The notes below the pieces were generated by a model. It had not been told where the DNA came from. It saw only the letters and a program-made list of their open reading frames with translations, and searched no databases. This document shows, in pieces, positions 20,950 to 32,500 of a stretch of DNA of 64,000 nucleotides. Every line of letters starts with the position of its first letter. Within the stretch, counting starts at the first letter, position 1. The DNA lies in the NCBI GenBank assembly GCA_014529385.2, contig CM043968.1, forward strand, positions 23,397,513-23,461,512. Reading direction: 5' to 3'. Made by a program: the position numbers and the translations under genes. This DNA is from Adiantum capillus-veneris (taxonomy: Eukaryota > Streptophyta > Polypodiopsida > Polypodiales > Pteridaceae).

Positions 20950-21290
20950 GTAGAGAAGAGAGAGGGATGAATGAGGTAGAGGAGAGGGAGAGAGAGAGAT
21001 AGAGAGAGAAGAAAGGGGAGGGGGAGGGTAGTGGGGGAGAGAGAAATAGAGACATGGGGGGACAAGAGGGGAGGGAGGGAGAGGGAGAGAGAGAGAGAGA
21101 GAGAAGAGAGAGAGAGGAATGAGGTAGAGGAGAGGGATGAGTGGTGAGTAAGGAGGAGGAGGATGGCGGCTAGAGGAGGAGATGGAGGAAGAAGGTGGAG
21201 GGGAGGGAGGATGTTGGAGGAGGAGAAGCAAGTGGAGGGGAGGAGGCACATGGGCGGCAAGAGGAGGAAGGAGAGCTAGGGAGGGCGGCC
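20253..21290. repeat. purine-rich microsatellite field
   Basis: The plus strand is almost all A and G for about a kilobase. Clear tracts: (GA)n at 20253-20270; (CA)n then (GA)n at 20559-20622; (CA)n at 20685-20731; (GT)n then (GA)n at 20874-20948. Between them lie duplicated G/A-rich blocks, for example GATAGGGATTAGTGGGGTAG near 20388 and a relative near 20512. The interval 20623-20684 is not repeat: it resembles the LINE-like 3' end at 39530-39590. Confidence 0.85.
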
Positions 21291-21344
21291 AAAAAAAAAA
21301 AAAAAAGCTCACTCCAAAGCTCGCTCCATTGAACTCGCTCGAAG

Positions 21345-22541
21345 ACCTAACTCTGTTGGCACAAGTGACTGAATTCCCATGAGGGACAGACTCGAGAGAG
21401 GTAAACAATTCACGATGTGAGGTAATGTGCTTTGTAGCACCACTGTCAAAATACCACACATGTGAATCTGCAGCAACTGACAAGCATGCATCATGGACAA
21501 CAGGATTGTAAGTGTACTCTGCGCTAAAAGCCCATTCTGCATCAACATCAGCATTACAATCTCCTTTCACAGAAGACTCAACAATGGCTGCATTTGTAGT
21601 GGAACCAGCATTTGCAGTGGAACCACCCTCTTTCTTCTTAGCCTCTTTGGCCTTCAACTTAGGACACGACTTGATCAAGTGATCATTAGCTTTACAATAA
21701 TGGCAACGCATCTTCTTTTTGCCCTTATCACCAGAATTTCCAGAGGAATTGCTGCCAGCAGAAGCATTAGGAACAGAATTTTTGCCACTCGCAGCAGAAC
21801 CATAAGAAGTGGCTGCATTACTGTTACCACCCTTTCTTTGAGAAGCAATAAAAGCCTGTTCAACTGCACGCTGCCTAGTCCTGTTTTTTCTAGAAAGTGA
21901 CTCTTGCAACAGCAATGTGCATAATGCATCAAACTTGACAACTTCAGGATTTCCTTGGGTCATACGTCTCCAAGTACTAGCAAAAGTCTGGTAAGAATCC
22001 GGTAAGGCATCAAGAACAGTCTGCACTAGAGAACTGTTTGAAATGACTTCACCTACAGAAATGAGTTGCTCATTGATATCCTTGACACTAGCAAGGAAAG
22101 TGTCCATATCATCTTCCTCATGCATAATCTTCGACTCCAACTCTTTACACAACAAAGCAATTTTAGCCTCATTGCGACTTGCATAAAGACCAGCTATAAT
22201 ATCCCAAGCCTGTTTTGTAGATTTTGCTGAACGGATGTGAGGAACAATGGTGCGCTTTACAGACAACGCAATCAATGCATGAGCCTGCGCATCCTTAACA
22301 TCCCAACGAGCTTGTTTTGCTGTAGGCAAAACAACTCTAACATCAGCAAGACCTGCAACATCAACATCGCCTACATCCTCAGAACCAGGACGTACATCAA
22401 TGCCCTGCACAATATTCCAAATGCCCTTTGACATAAGAACATGTTGCATCATATAAGCCCACATAGGGTAGTTGTCCCCATCCAACCTGTCCTCAGCAGA
22501 GCAAACATCTTGAACACATCTGTGTTGTTGTTGTCACCCAT
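21345..22541 (-). pseudogene. copia-2 gag and protease N-terminus
   Basis: The likely start is the ATG at 22539-22541 (MGDNNNTDVFKMFA). A frameshift lies between there and RLDGDNYPMWAYMMQHVL, the usual copia gag opening. Gag helices follow (AHALIALSVKRTIVPHIRSA, AWDIIAGLYASRNEAKIALL, VLDALPDSYQTFASTWRRM). Then come a basic Ser/Gly-rich region, one knuckle (CHYCKANDHLIKSC) and the protease motif WYFDSGATKHITS, whose DSGA is intact. The open frame continues past 21345 into repeat DNA for another 330 codons; that extension is chance read-through of a purine-rich strand. Confidence 0.88.
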
Positions 22542-22889
22542 GGTAAATGCTGCACCTGATGTGAAAACTGCCCAAAAATAGGAGAAATGAAGCGGGAAAA
22601 ACACATGCTATATAGCACAAACCGTAGAAGACTATAAGGCACCTGTTATGCAAAAAACGGCACTGACAAAAATTCTGCACAAAATGAAGAAGTAGCCTGT
22701 GCAGTACTGCCTGTAGTGGAAACGGAGCCCGAAATGAGCCCAAATCAAAAATCTGAGCAGACCAAGCTCTACGAGCTTGCCCGAAATATTAGTCGACCTG
22801 CGAACGCTTGCTAAAGCTCACTGAAATCGGAGAAAGTGAGCAGGCGTGTACTGGAGCAGCTGGCGAATAAGCCCGGGAGGATGCAACGT

Positions 22890-22901
22890 GCTCTGATACC
22901 A
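22890..22901 (-). promoter_or_regulatory. copia-2 primer-binding site
   Basis: The minus strand reads TGGTATCAGAGC two bases from the LTR end, the initiator-Met tRNA site. Confidence 0.95.
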
Positions 22902-22903
22902 AT

Positions 22904-23132
22904 TGTTGGAATTAGGGTTGCAGAGAAACACACACAGCTTGGAGAAGACGAAGGAAGCTCAAGGCACACAATAGAGAGTGTGTTACTTAGTGTGCAATGG
23001 AAAGATAGATAGCCCTAGAGTGATGGGGGCGTATATACAATGCACGCGGGAAAAAACCTCCTAAAGAGGGAAAAAATGCCCCGGCGGTCCTAGTGTGTTC
23101 ACACACATCACTTCCACATGTATATGGTAACA
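22904..23132 (-). repeat. copia-2 5' LTR (about 229 bp)
   Basis: Starts TGTTGGAATT beside the PBS. The far end is placed at GGTAACA, giving TGTT/AACA ends. With no partner LTR the outer boundary is an estimate. Confidence 0.6.
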
Positions 23133-25299
23133 TACCTCTTTGAGCTTGAGATGAATTTCTTTATGTTTCTTCATGAGGTGGTGTGTAATACCTGCAAGTA
23201 GAAGTTTTGGTTGATTAATACCATTATCAACTACCCAAATCTCACCAATGGTAGGTCCTATGGATGTAAGGGAGTCCCACTCGTGAGACCTAGTGGTATT
23301 GATGGATCATAGCAGGAGTCTCGGTGGGGGTGAGGACAAGAGTGACAAGTGGTGTGAGGCGAGTGTGTCCTATGGTGGTGTGAAAGCAAGAGTGGATGAC
23401 TATCGACGAGTAAAAGCTAGAGTGGATGACAACTGTGTAGGAGGTCTAGGAGCAACAAATGAAAGGACAAGAATGGACTCTTTATGGATACAAGGTGTTG
23501 TGGAAGTATTGATGGTACTAGTGCAACATGCCTCCTCTACCACTAGAGCGTCAAGTCCGTGATGTCTCACATGAGTGCCTAGTGGAGACGGATGACTTAG
23601 AGAGTTATGATCGCTCTAAAGATGTAAAGTGTTAAGGTGATGGCCGGTGTGAAGTTCCAGCACTAGAGTGACAAGGTGAAGGGGAGGCTTGGTGTGAAGT
23701 CCCAACACTATGTGATGGGAATGGGGATGGTAACTATGATGTGCCAATGCCTTGAGGTGCGATAGACTATATTTCTTCATACCATTTCCTCTGTGTGGAT
23801 GATAGAGATGCTAAAAATTTCTCGATGCCCCTTTGACCGTAGCCCCCTATGTGTGAAAAACAAAGAGTTTGTAAAAAAAAGAAAGTGCAAGAGTGACGCA
23901 AGGCCTCCATAATAAACATGTAAATTTAAAGTTAAAACCATTTTACTTTAAACTTTGAAAGACTAACACAACTTTGGATTGAATCAACTTTTTAAAATTA
24001 TTATACTAAAACAAAATCTTGAACCAAATTTAAACGTACACATGTTTAGTTAGTTAGTCTTTCAAATACAATGTATTCTCACTTTAAGTTGCCTCTCTCA
24101 CCTTGGCACAACTCAACATAAATCTCTATATCTATGAAGATATCTTTTCCTAAAGACACATCCTCTAGCTCATTCATTAATATCTCTACATGTTCTATCT
24201 CGTTCAGTGCTACCTTTGTATTTTTTCCCTACGTTTTATTCATCATTTTTGTCTATGTTTTTGTCTATATTCTCTAGAGCTTTTCCTCTACATTTTTTGC
24301 TACGTTTTGTGGTGTTGGGAGATTGTAGCCCTTGTAGACTCGTGAACTTTGTAGGGCTACTTCAATGATATACCACCAACTCATCCATGAAGTGTTGGGC
24401 TAAAAAGTCACTTGAAAAAGAGGAATCCTATTGCATGAGAAATTTATGTTGCAAGAGGCTATTAAAAAAAATTTGACCTACTTGTTTGCAATGCTCAAGG
24501 AGTACAAATGTGTTTTGAAGATCGGTCCATCTTTTCATTGAGTCGGTCCTTCATGTTTACCTTGAACCATTGTACATCATTCCACTTTGAATTTTTAATA
24601 ATCCACCCTCAAAATTTATTGCAGGGTTGTAAAATACATACATTTTGCTACAACCAAATCGAAGGATCTTCGTTGGCTAGATTGTTCAAATTTTGCCATG
24701 ATTCCACAATGGAAAGTACATAGCTTTGTGTTAATCCACACTACCATGAAGTGGTGCCCTTTACACCATGCTCCAACTTGTACTGCTCCATACAACCACA
24801 ACCTCTCATGTCAATCCTTGCGATGCACATATCTTTCTTTTGAGCGAGATGTTCCCACAATAAACATCCCATATTCTTGGATATGTGCATCATAGCAAGA
24901 AATTGATTGATTCTCAATATTGCCATATTGAGAATCTCTTCTTCCTTGGTGGAAGTTTCTCTTCATACGTCTCCTTTAGCTCTAACCATTCTCAAGCGGA
25001 TATCCTTATTGTTGGCTCTCTTTCCAAGAAACCCTTTTACATGTCATGGTTCACTAGAAGATGTGCTTGATCACCTTTGTACAAAGTAAGTCCAATACGT
25101 GAGAAAGATGTCTTTCAATACTCTTGTTCACACTTATTGATGATTTGCAATTGGCAATAATTCTATCTATAATTGATGGATCAAACTTGCCATATTTGTG
25201 GACATGCTATTGTACAACATGCTGTGTTTGACACACAACCCATTTGCATTGATTACAAGGGCATGAAAACATGGTCGAGAGATATGTTCCTCAATCGAA
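23133..25299. other. unassigned DNA
   Basis: No recognisable gene. Short phrases repeat near 23350-23700 (GTGTGAAGT with CCAACAC-like, and AGAGTGGATGAC). A perfect stem of 12 bp with a 4-base loop lies at 24909-24936 (GATTCTCAATAT, TGCC, ATATTGAGAATC). Short frames on the minus strand at 24616-24926 have unremarkable composition and no known domain. Confidence 0.4.
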
Positions 25300-27250
25300 T
25301 AGTCTATTTGTGTTTCCATGAGAAAAATGACAATAATATTTAGAAATGACTTGCTCTCTTGCTGGTCCTGCTTGTCGCTTTGTATATGGCTAGCCCTCTT
25401 GCAGATTGTTGATTTCAGCACGGCATGAGTATTCTTGTTAGCACAAAAAAAAAGAGAGCCTTTTTCGGAGGCAGTTTTTTTTTCACGAAAAAATGCAAAC
25501 AAACTCTAGAAACGGTTTGCATATTTGCCATTTTTTATTTCCACTTTGAACAAGGCTTGCACTTGTCCCTATTAATGGTTTGGGCAAGCCATATGTAAAG
25601 TGGCAAAACACAAATGGCAAGAGGAAAAGCCATTTTTGAAGTCTCATTTCCATGAGAAAAAAATGCAATGGGACCTTTAGAAAGTGTGTACACAAGCTTT
25701 TGAAGTCACAACATTTGAAATTTTTCTATGCTTAAAAGTTAATTCCATCCCTTAAGATGGTTTTCCCTCTTGCCATTTGTGCTTGTTTCTTCACACGTGG
25801 CTTGCCAAATTTCCTATTAATGATTGGGCAAGCCATATGTGAAGCAACAAGCAAAAACAATAAGAGGGCAACCCATTTTTGAAGTTCGTTTCCGTTTCCA
25901 TGAGAAAAAATACAGATAGACTTAAAAAATGACTTGCACACTTACCATTTTTTATTGCCACTTTGTACATGGCAAACACAAATGGCAAGAAAACATGCCG
26001 TTTTTTAAATATGTTTGCGTTTTCATGAGAAAAAACATAATTGAACCTTCAAAAATGGCTTATCCTTTTCTGTTTTTACTTTCCGCTTTGCACATGGCTT
26101 ACCACTTCCCTATTGATAGTTTGGGTAAGCCATATGCAAAGAGGTGCCCAAAAATAGCAAGAGGGTCAGCCAAGTTTGTTTACGTTTCCATGAGAAAATA
26201 CGTAAACAGACTTCAAAAACCACTTGCACACTTGCCATTTTGCTTGTTGCTTTACACGCGACTTTCCCTTGTCCCTATTAATAGTTTGGGCAAGCGGTAT
26301 GAAAAGTGGCAAACACAAATGGCAAGAGGACAAGTTTTTTTTAAAGTCCGTTTTCATTTCCATGAGAAAAAAGGCAAACAAAATTCAAAAATGGCTTGCA
26401 CACTTGCCATTTCTTGTTTCTACTTTTCACATGGCTTGCCCTTGCCCCTATTGATGGTTTGAGAAAGCCATATGCAAAGTGGCAAACACAAATAACAAGA
26501 CGGAAAGTAGTTTCTAAAGTCCATTTGCATTTTCATGAGAAAAAAACTCGATTGGACCTTCAAAAATGAATTGTCCTCTTGACATTTTTGCTTGCCGGTT
26601 TATACACGGATTGCCCACTCCCCTATTGATGGTTTGGGCAATCCATATATAAAGTGGGAAGTAGAAATGCAAGAGGACATGCCGTTTTTAGAACCTGTTT
26701 GCGTTTTCATGAGGAAAAATGCAAACAGATTTCAAAAATGGCTTGCACACTTGCCATGTTTGCTTGCCATTTCTGAAGTTCGTTTACGTTTCCATGAGAA
26801 AAAATGCACACAGACTTTAGAAAGATTTTGTGTACTTGCTATTTTTTCTTTTCGCTTTTCACATGGGTCACCCTTGTTCCTATTGATGGGTTGGACAAGC
26901 CATATGCAAAGCGACAAACAAAAACAGTAAGAGGGCAAGCCGTTTTTGAAGTCCGTTTGCGTTTTTATGAGAAAAAACGCAATTGAACCTTCAGGAACGG
27001 CTTGCCCTTTTGTTTTTTGTGCTTGATGCTTCGCACACGTCTTACCCACTTTCCTATTGATAGTTTGGAAAATCCATATGCAAAGCGGAAAGCAAAAATG
27101 GCAAGAGAACAAGCCAATTCTAGAGGTCCTTTGGGCTTTTTTTTTACAAGAGGACAAGCTATTTTTGGAGGTCCCTTGTGCTTTTTTAGAAAAAAAATAT
27201 AAAGGACCTCTATAAATGACTTGTCCTCTTGTCGTTTCTGCTTGCTGCTT
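25300..27250. repeat. satellite array of about 170-bp monomers, each an imperfect inverted repeat
   Basis: The motif TTTCATGAGAAAA recurs at about 25315, 25652, 25899, 26022, 26190, 26360, 26532, 26707, 26791 and 26962. A second motif (GGTTTGGGCAAGCCATATG) recurs halfway between. Typical spacing is 165-175 bp, with some longer or shorter units. Either side of TTTCATGAGAAAA the sequence is nearly self-complementary (CAAGCC-ATTTTTGAAGTCCGTTTGCG against CGCAA-GGACCTTCAAAAATGGCTTG), so every monomer can fold back. Divergence between monomers is substantial. The short frames in the array are artefacts of the repeat. Confidence 0.88.
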
Positions 27251-28093
27251 CGCATATTACTTGCCCACTAGTCCTACGTGGATTGAATTTTTTTTAAAAA
27301 AAATGAGGCCCTAATCTTGTTTAGATCTACCAACCGTAAGTGCCTTTACACGACTGTCCAAGCCAAACGTTGTCAAAAATTTTGCGAGACAAGTGGAAAG
27401 GCGTCGGCCTTTTGATTGTGAGAGTTCATAGATTGGCGGATAAGAAACACACTTATCTGAAGAAGAAAAACAAAGAAAAATCCTCAAGCTCCAGCCATGG
27501 AAGACCTACTCTCAAATAAACACAAGATTAATACAAAACTCAATTCTCTTTTACTTAACTAGGTAGCTTTGGACCCAAAAGCACAAGTACAACGCCAATT
27601 TGCCAAGCAAAAAACCATAGAGAATTCCTTTGATTCACCATCAACGCAGAGCCATGGAATCTTAAGTAATCCAACACACACTTTAACTCGCATTTTTGAG
27701 GATATTAAAACCTAATTAGGAGCCCCACACTCTAGAAAACAGGAGGAAAGCAGGACGGGACTACTTTAGACCACCATAGAAAAATCCTATGTGTATGTAC
27801 TAGAACGCCGGTGCCTAGACAAGTGTGAAGATTGTCTCATCGACATCGAAGCTTTGGAGCGTGCTAAATGCTCCAAAATAGAGGGAGACGTTGAAGGAAT
27901 GGAACAACGTGATAGTGCTCCAGAGCCATGAGGGTCCTTGTACCACCTCCTCTGCTGGGGTGACAACGAAGAAAGAAACTCATCATCATCCATACTGCAT
28001 TAAACACATGATCATTTAATCTTAATATTGAATGGAGAAGAAAACATGGACAAATTATAATCTATACTATAGATAATAGGGTGAGGGATTCCT

Positions 28094-28097
<4 letters not shown>
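27251..28097. other. unassigned DNA with one short frame
   Basis: The only frame worth noting is on the minus strand at 27787-27993 (MDDDEFLSSLSPQQRRWYKD, 68 residues). Its composition is gene-like, but I find no family and no continuation. Confidence 0.25.

Positions 28098-28151
<54 letters not shown>
28098..28151. repeat. (GA)n microsatellite
   Basis: About 27 perfect units. Confidence 0.95.
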
Positions 28152-28155
<4 letters not shown>

Positions 28156-28258
28156 CATAAAGGGGGAGGGATTCCTGTGTAGAGAGATTCCTATGAAGTT
28201 CTTGTGAATTTGTCTCCCGTGTGCATTCTTCGTATCTTGTAAAAGGATGAAACTTGTA

Positions 28259-28473
28259 GTGCGATGGAGACTGAGGCTGCAATCATGAAAGAGGTGATCC
28301 GTCCCTGCTCATAGATGTTGCTCGTCCCTCCACTAGATCGCAAAGGAGGTGATCCATCTCTCCTTATAGATGTTGCTCGTCCCTCCACTAGATCTAGTGG
28401 AGGGACGAGCAACATCTATGAGCAGGGATGGATCACCTCCTTCGCGATTGCAGCCTCAGTCTCCATCGCACTT
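28259..28473. repeat. compound palindrome with an internal duplication
   Basis: The right arm (28393-28473) is the reverse complement of 28259-28338 along almost 80 bp. The last 53 bp of that left arm are present a second time (28340-28392) directly against the right arm, meeting at a perfect CCACTAGATCTAGTGG centre. Single-base differences separate the copies. The layout is arm, partial arm copy, inverted arm. Confidence 0.9.
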
Positions 28474-28769
28474 GGAGAGCAGTGCTGCATTGGCGTATCA
28501 GACTTTCATGACACACTGAGGAGTGTTCCCGCTTGTGAGAACATACCTAGAGCATACCTAGAGTGGTAGCAATGACGATTAAACACAATTTAAATTTCAC
28601 AAGTATAGCATATAGACACGAATGGACAAAAAGCCACGTGAATACAATATATATTATAAAACGGAGCAAAATTGTTCAAATACATCATTTCTCTCGTTGC
28701 TCTTGTCGCACACGCTACTCCTCTTTCTACAACTCTACCGCACAACCTTTGACTTGCTTACCCACTTGG

Positions 28770-28772
<3 letters not shown>

Positions 28773-28830
<58 letters not shown>
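28773..28830. repeat. (GA)n microsatellite
   Basis: About 29 perfect units. Confidence 0.95.
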
Positions 28831-28833
<3 letters not shown>

Positions 28834-28904
28834 AGAATAAGAAAAAAAGGAAAAGAAGAGGTTGTTTGCACGCCAAAGAGGCATGTCTATATCACGACCT
28901 CCAG

Positions 28905-28907
<3 letters not shown>

Positions 28908-28950
<43 letters not shown>
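28908..28950. repeat. (GA)n microsatellite
   Basis: About 21 perfect units, 78 bp after the previous tract. Confidence 0.95.
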
Positions 28951-28951
<1 letters not shown>

Positions 28952-29690
28952 ATTGAACTGCAGTCCCAAATGGCAGCTCATGCAGAGCTTGAAAAATGGC
29001 ATCGCTACATTACTTTTTATTTAAGAGTGAAAGAGAGAATCTGCGTTGATTCTTTGCTCTTTTAATTTTTCAAAATGGATAGCACCTACCCTACTTGAAA
29101 ATGGGTAACTACTTCTCTAACGACAGGTTCTCTTATATTCAATAATATACCAGATTCCTCCGAATCTCACCCACCTTATTGCATCACTTACACTTTAAAA
29201 ACTCTAAAACTAGACTCAAACTCGAACCCATCAAGACCTTCAGCTGTGTGTATCATCTTGTAACGAGAAGAGCTAACATGCCGAGTTGTGCAATCCACCT
29301 CTTCATAAACTCAAGAAAACCTCTTCTGTGTGTACCAGCTCTGAGGCACTGTCCCGCCTTTCAAGATCTCTGTTGTTGCCTCGTGTGACCCCGAACTGGA
29401 CTTCCCTTGCTTGTGTGACCCCTACTGTCCTTTCCCCCTCCTCGTGCGACACCTTCTGGTTGCGCTTACTCTCCTCCTGAAAATTCAATTGATTCCCTTT
29501 CTTTTTTTATTAAACTTCAACTAGTATCCCCTACTTAAAATTAAAAGGAATTCGTACTGGCTTCAAAAAAATAAAAGGTATTTCTCCCTCAACAACAAAA
29601 ACGATGCGCTAGTCAATAGCATGTAGCAACGGGCAATGACAAAGCACATAGATTTACAACAGTATTAGATAAAAAAGACGGATACAATAT
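28951..29690. other. unassigned DNA
   Basis: Short frames only, on both strands; none has a recognisable domain and none is conserved elsewhere in the window. Confidence 0.4.
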
Positions 29691-29709
29691 TGTGTGTGTG
29701 TGTGTGTGA

Positions 29710-29765
<56 letters not shown>
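29691..29765. repeat. (TG)n then (GA)n microsatellite
   Basis: A 41-bp TG tract with one interruption runs straight into about 17 GA units. Confidence 0.95.
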
Positions 29766-29768
<3 letters not shown>

Positions 29769-29984
29769 AAAGGACACTTTAAAGAAAGATCAACACTAAA
29801 AGAAAAATAAGGAGGAAGAGAAACACCTCTTGTATGGACACAAAAGATCTTTTGATTTTCCACTTTCATATGTCTTTCTTCTTTTCACCTTGATATGTCT
29901 TTCAACTTTCCACCTTCATCTTTCTTTTCATTTGCTTTTTTTTTTTTTACTTTGAACTTTCCGCCTTCATCTCTCTTTTCAATT

Positions 29985-31181
29985 TCTTTTTTTTTTTAAA
30001 AGCAGAACTCACAATTGTGAGTGAATTATATTGATCATCCCAAAAAATTACAAGGTCTTGCCATGCTCGTATTGAGCCATGATATCATCTAGGGACCACA
30101 GTTACATCGGCGATATGGGTAGCCACCCCTTACAAACCGCCTCCTATCCTTGATACACAAGGTCAATACCATGTCCTTCTGAGATCTTCTATTTACCATT
30201 GGCCAAGGTTTTCTCCCTTCCTAGGCATTCCATCTGCTGACAAAAAGGCACCAGTAGTCCTTGACCAATCCTCCAAGTTTTGCTTGCGCCCGAGCGTCCA
30301 TATTAGCACTTTGCTTTCGTGTATAATTTTTGTGAAGCTTGCCACCTCAGATCCACCTTCAAACACACGGCGGTTCCTTGTCTACCATACATTATGTAAA
30401 AAAAAGTACCTGACGATTTGAGTGCTGATGAGGAGGGTAGGACTACCTGAATTCTTACCTCCAAGGAATAGATTAGTCTTAAAAAACCAATTTTCCATGT
30501 TCTTTGGACCCACTTGCATATTTCCCCTTTTAGGCCTTTGATAGTTGGGCATCCCATGAATAGGTGGGCTATATCTTCACTAGCCAACCTACACCCCAAG
30601 CATCGATCTGATCCAATCCCTCTCTCATGAATCTTCACCCCCGTCGGAAGAGCCCCCAAAATTACCTTCCATAGACATACCTTCATGTGCTGCGGAACCT
30701 TTGGCTTCCAGATGTTCTCCATTACTTGCTCCCACCTTTCCTCTGGCCATTGTTTTTTCCATATCTTGTTAAGGGGGCTAGACCAATTCTCCTTATGCAT
30801 CATTGTATGATAGATGTCAAACTCCGAATCAAAGATTGGCATCACTACATTGTCAAGCTCTTGCATCACTTTGTTGACAAGCAAGACCTCCAAGCTATTA
30901 AGTTGGTACTGGGTAACCAGAAGGTCAACAGTTTTCCATCTGTTGTTGCAGTCATTGTCCCAAAAGTGCCCAAGTCGATTCACACCCTTATTATTCAGCT
31001 TCCTGGCCGTTTCTATCCAATAGGGATTCTGTGGTAGATCTACTACTTTGGAGAGCCCGGGGGACCAATGTAGAATGGATTTCTTGAAGTATCTGGTTTC
31101 TTCCCCCCACTTTAAGACTCCTGCTACTCTATTGCATTTTCTTACCAATTCTCCGGAGCTGCCCCCAAGTCCTAAACTCAC
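29985..31181 (-). mobile_element. 5'-truncated LINE (non-LTR retrotransposon)
   Basis: The minus strand carries the C-terminal part of a LINE ORF2, then about 300 bp of 3' UTR that ends in TTGTAATTTTTTGGG..., followed by an A-run (plus-strand T-run at about 29986-29997). RT itself is absent, so the copy is truncated at its 5' end, as LINE insertions often are. I could not identify flanking target duplications. Confidence 0.8.
30303..31181 (-). pseudogene. LINE ORF2 C-terminus with zf-RVT domain
   Basis: This 292-residue frame contains the reverse-transcriptase zinc-binding domain (zf-RVT type): WKPKVPQHMKVCLWKVILG, ALPTGVKIHERGIG, then CLGCRLASEDIAHLFMGCP with the C-x2-C...H...C zinc ligands. 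Before it is the poorly conserved region that links RT to this domain (PYWIETARKLNNKGVNRLG, MHKENWSSPLNKIWKKQWP). The listed first Met is not a real start; the reading frame simply enters at the truncation. It ends at a TAG followed by non-coding sequence. Confidence 0.82.
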
Positions 31182-31572
31182 CCTTCACTTATGCACTTAA
31201 AATGGTTTGAAAGAATTTTTATTTTTTTGAGATTGGAGAGACCTATTCTACTCAAGGCATTCTATTCGCTCATTCTCAATTCATTAGATGCAATCTGTAC
31301 TGATTCCCTTCATGTCCTCTCCTTGCGTAAAGGAAAAGTCTAGCTGGCAGGCCCCTTTACATTCCCTGCACGACCCCGCTATCCCCTTGTCGTCGTCTCC
31401 CCTTCCATTGCCGCCACCGACAGTCCATCATAGGCATGGAATGATCCCCACCCCTCCCCCCGCAGTGCCTCCAGGCTTGCAGCGTGGACGTAGAGAAAGA
31501 GAGACACATAATGGGCGCTATCTACGCTCTCATTAGTCATTGCCTTGTGCTAGACTGCGTCATACTTTTCTC

Positions 31573-31603
<31 letters not shown>

Positions 31604-31681
31604 GCGGATGTTTCATCACCTGTCCTCGACGCCCTCCTACCATTATGGCAACGGCCAACTGCTGATCTTATACGACGGTTC

Positions 31682-31747
<66 letters not shown>

Positions 31748-32500
31748 CTGGTGGTGCAGAAGCGTAGAGACCAATGAGTGGGTAGAGATAGAGACAGACA
31801 GAGAGAAGGAAGAATAAGAAGAAGAAGAGAATTTTAACGTCGCAAGAAACTATCCCAAAAGACAACACGTGGAAAACGTTAAAATTTTCTTCCCTTTTCC
31901 TTTTGAGCCCCCCCCCCTTTCCTTGGTTAATTTTGCACAGTACCTTCTATGATTCGGCTAATTCAAACGTTTGCACTATCTATTTCATCATTTCATGTGA
32001 AAATTTGAAATCTTCATTAGGTTTTAGTTTGTCAATGGACCTTTCAAGCTCACAGCTTGGCCAGTTTGTTTTAGAATGCCAACCTTAAACCCCTATCACA
32101 CAGGGGTGGCGGACAAGGCCGTAAAATCGAAACTTGGGCGCCTGGCTTGTGACACAACGCGGACAGACAATAAGTATTTACTTTTCTACCTCAGCAGTAT
32201 CCAATAGCTGTAGCCCAACTGGTCTGTGTTCCGCGATCTCTGGCTGTCGCTCCGAGTTCAAGTTCTTGGATGAATTTTGCATTGCTTGTCTTGCAGCTAT
32301 CCGCCGGAGACTGAAGAAGGGCGAGGGGTCTGCTGCGGGAGAATTTGAGGAGTTGTTGATGGCGTCTTCATCCAATCATTTTTTGACCCCTCATCCTCAC
32401 ACACGTCCACGCGCGGACATGACAGAGGCCTTACATAGGCCATGTGAACTCTTTACTTCGTTAGCGTAGGAGCCTATTTCAAATCCATGGCCTTTGGTTA
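31182..32500. other. unassigned DNA with two (GA)n tracts
   Basis: Microsatellites lie at 31585-31604 and 31684-31745. A plus-strand frame at 32134-32469 (111 residues, with IAACLAAIRRRLKKGEG-like wording) has gene-like composition but no known domain. It could be a 5' remnant of the PPR gene that follows, but nothing proves it. Confidence 0.35.

Larger units (their letters stand above)
21345..23132 (-). mobile_element. copia-2: truncated Ty1/copia element (5' LTR, gag, start of protease)
   Basis: The minus strand reads a 5' LTR, an initiator-Met PBS, gag with one zinc knuckle and the protease signature. It then breaks off at about 21345 in the purine-rich field. Integrase, RT, RNase H and the 3' LTR are missing. 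The lost part begins right after NSVTCAN, a conserved point in copia protease, and no other fragment of it is found in the window. Confidence 0.85.

Noticed and set aside
20347-21344. C-terminal 330 codons of a 712-codon minus-strand open frame continuing from copia-2 gag
   Set aside because: They are Ser/Leu/Pro and Val-Cys or His-Thr runs produced by (GA)n and (CA)n tracts. A strand of nearly pure pyrimidine rarely makes stop codons, so the openness means nothing.
25929-27157. Frames of 110-180 codons in the satellite array
   Set aside because: The same peptide phrases recur in successive frames because the monomers repeat; monomer lengths vary so no frame is kept.
28427-28443. GGATCACCTCCTT, identical to the 3' end of 16S-type rRNA with the anti-Shine-Dalgarno sequence
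   Set aside because: The match is 13 bases only. The flanks do not resemble any rRNA, and the sequence is part of the palindrome at 28259-28473. Chance.
28563-29024. Arg-Glu-rich frame of 153 codons
   Set aside because: Two (GA)n tracts give RERERE; the rest has no domain and no homologous sequence elsewhere in the window.
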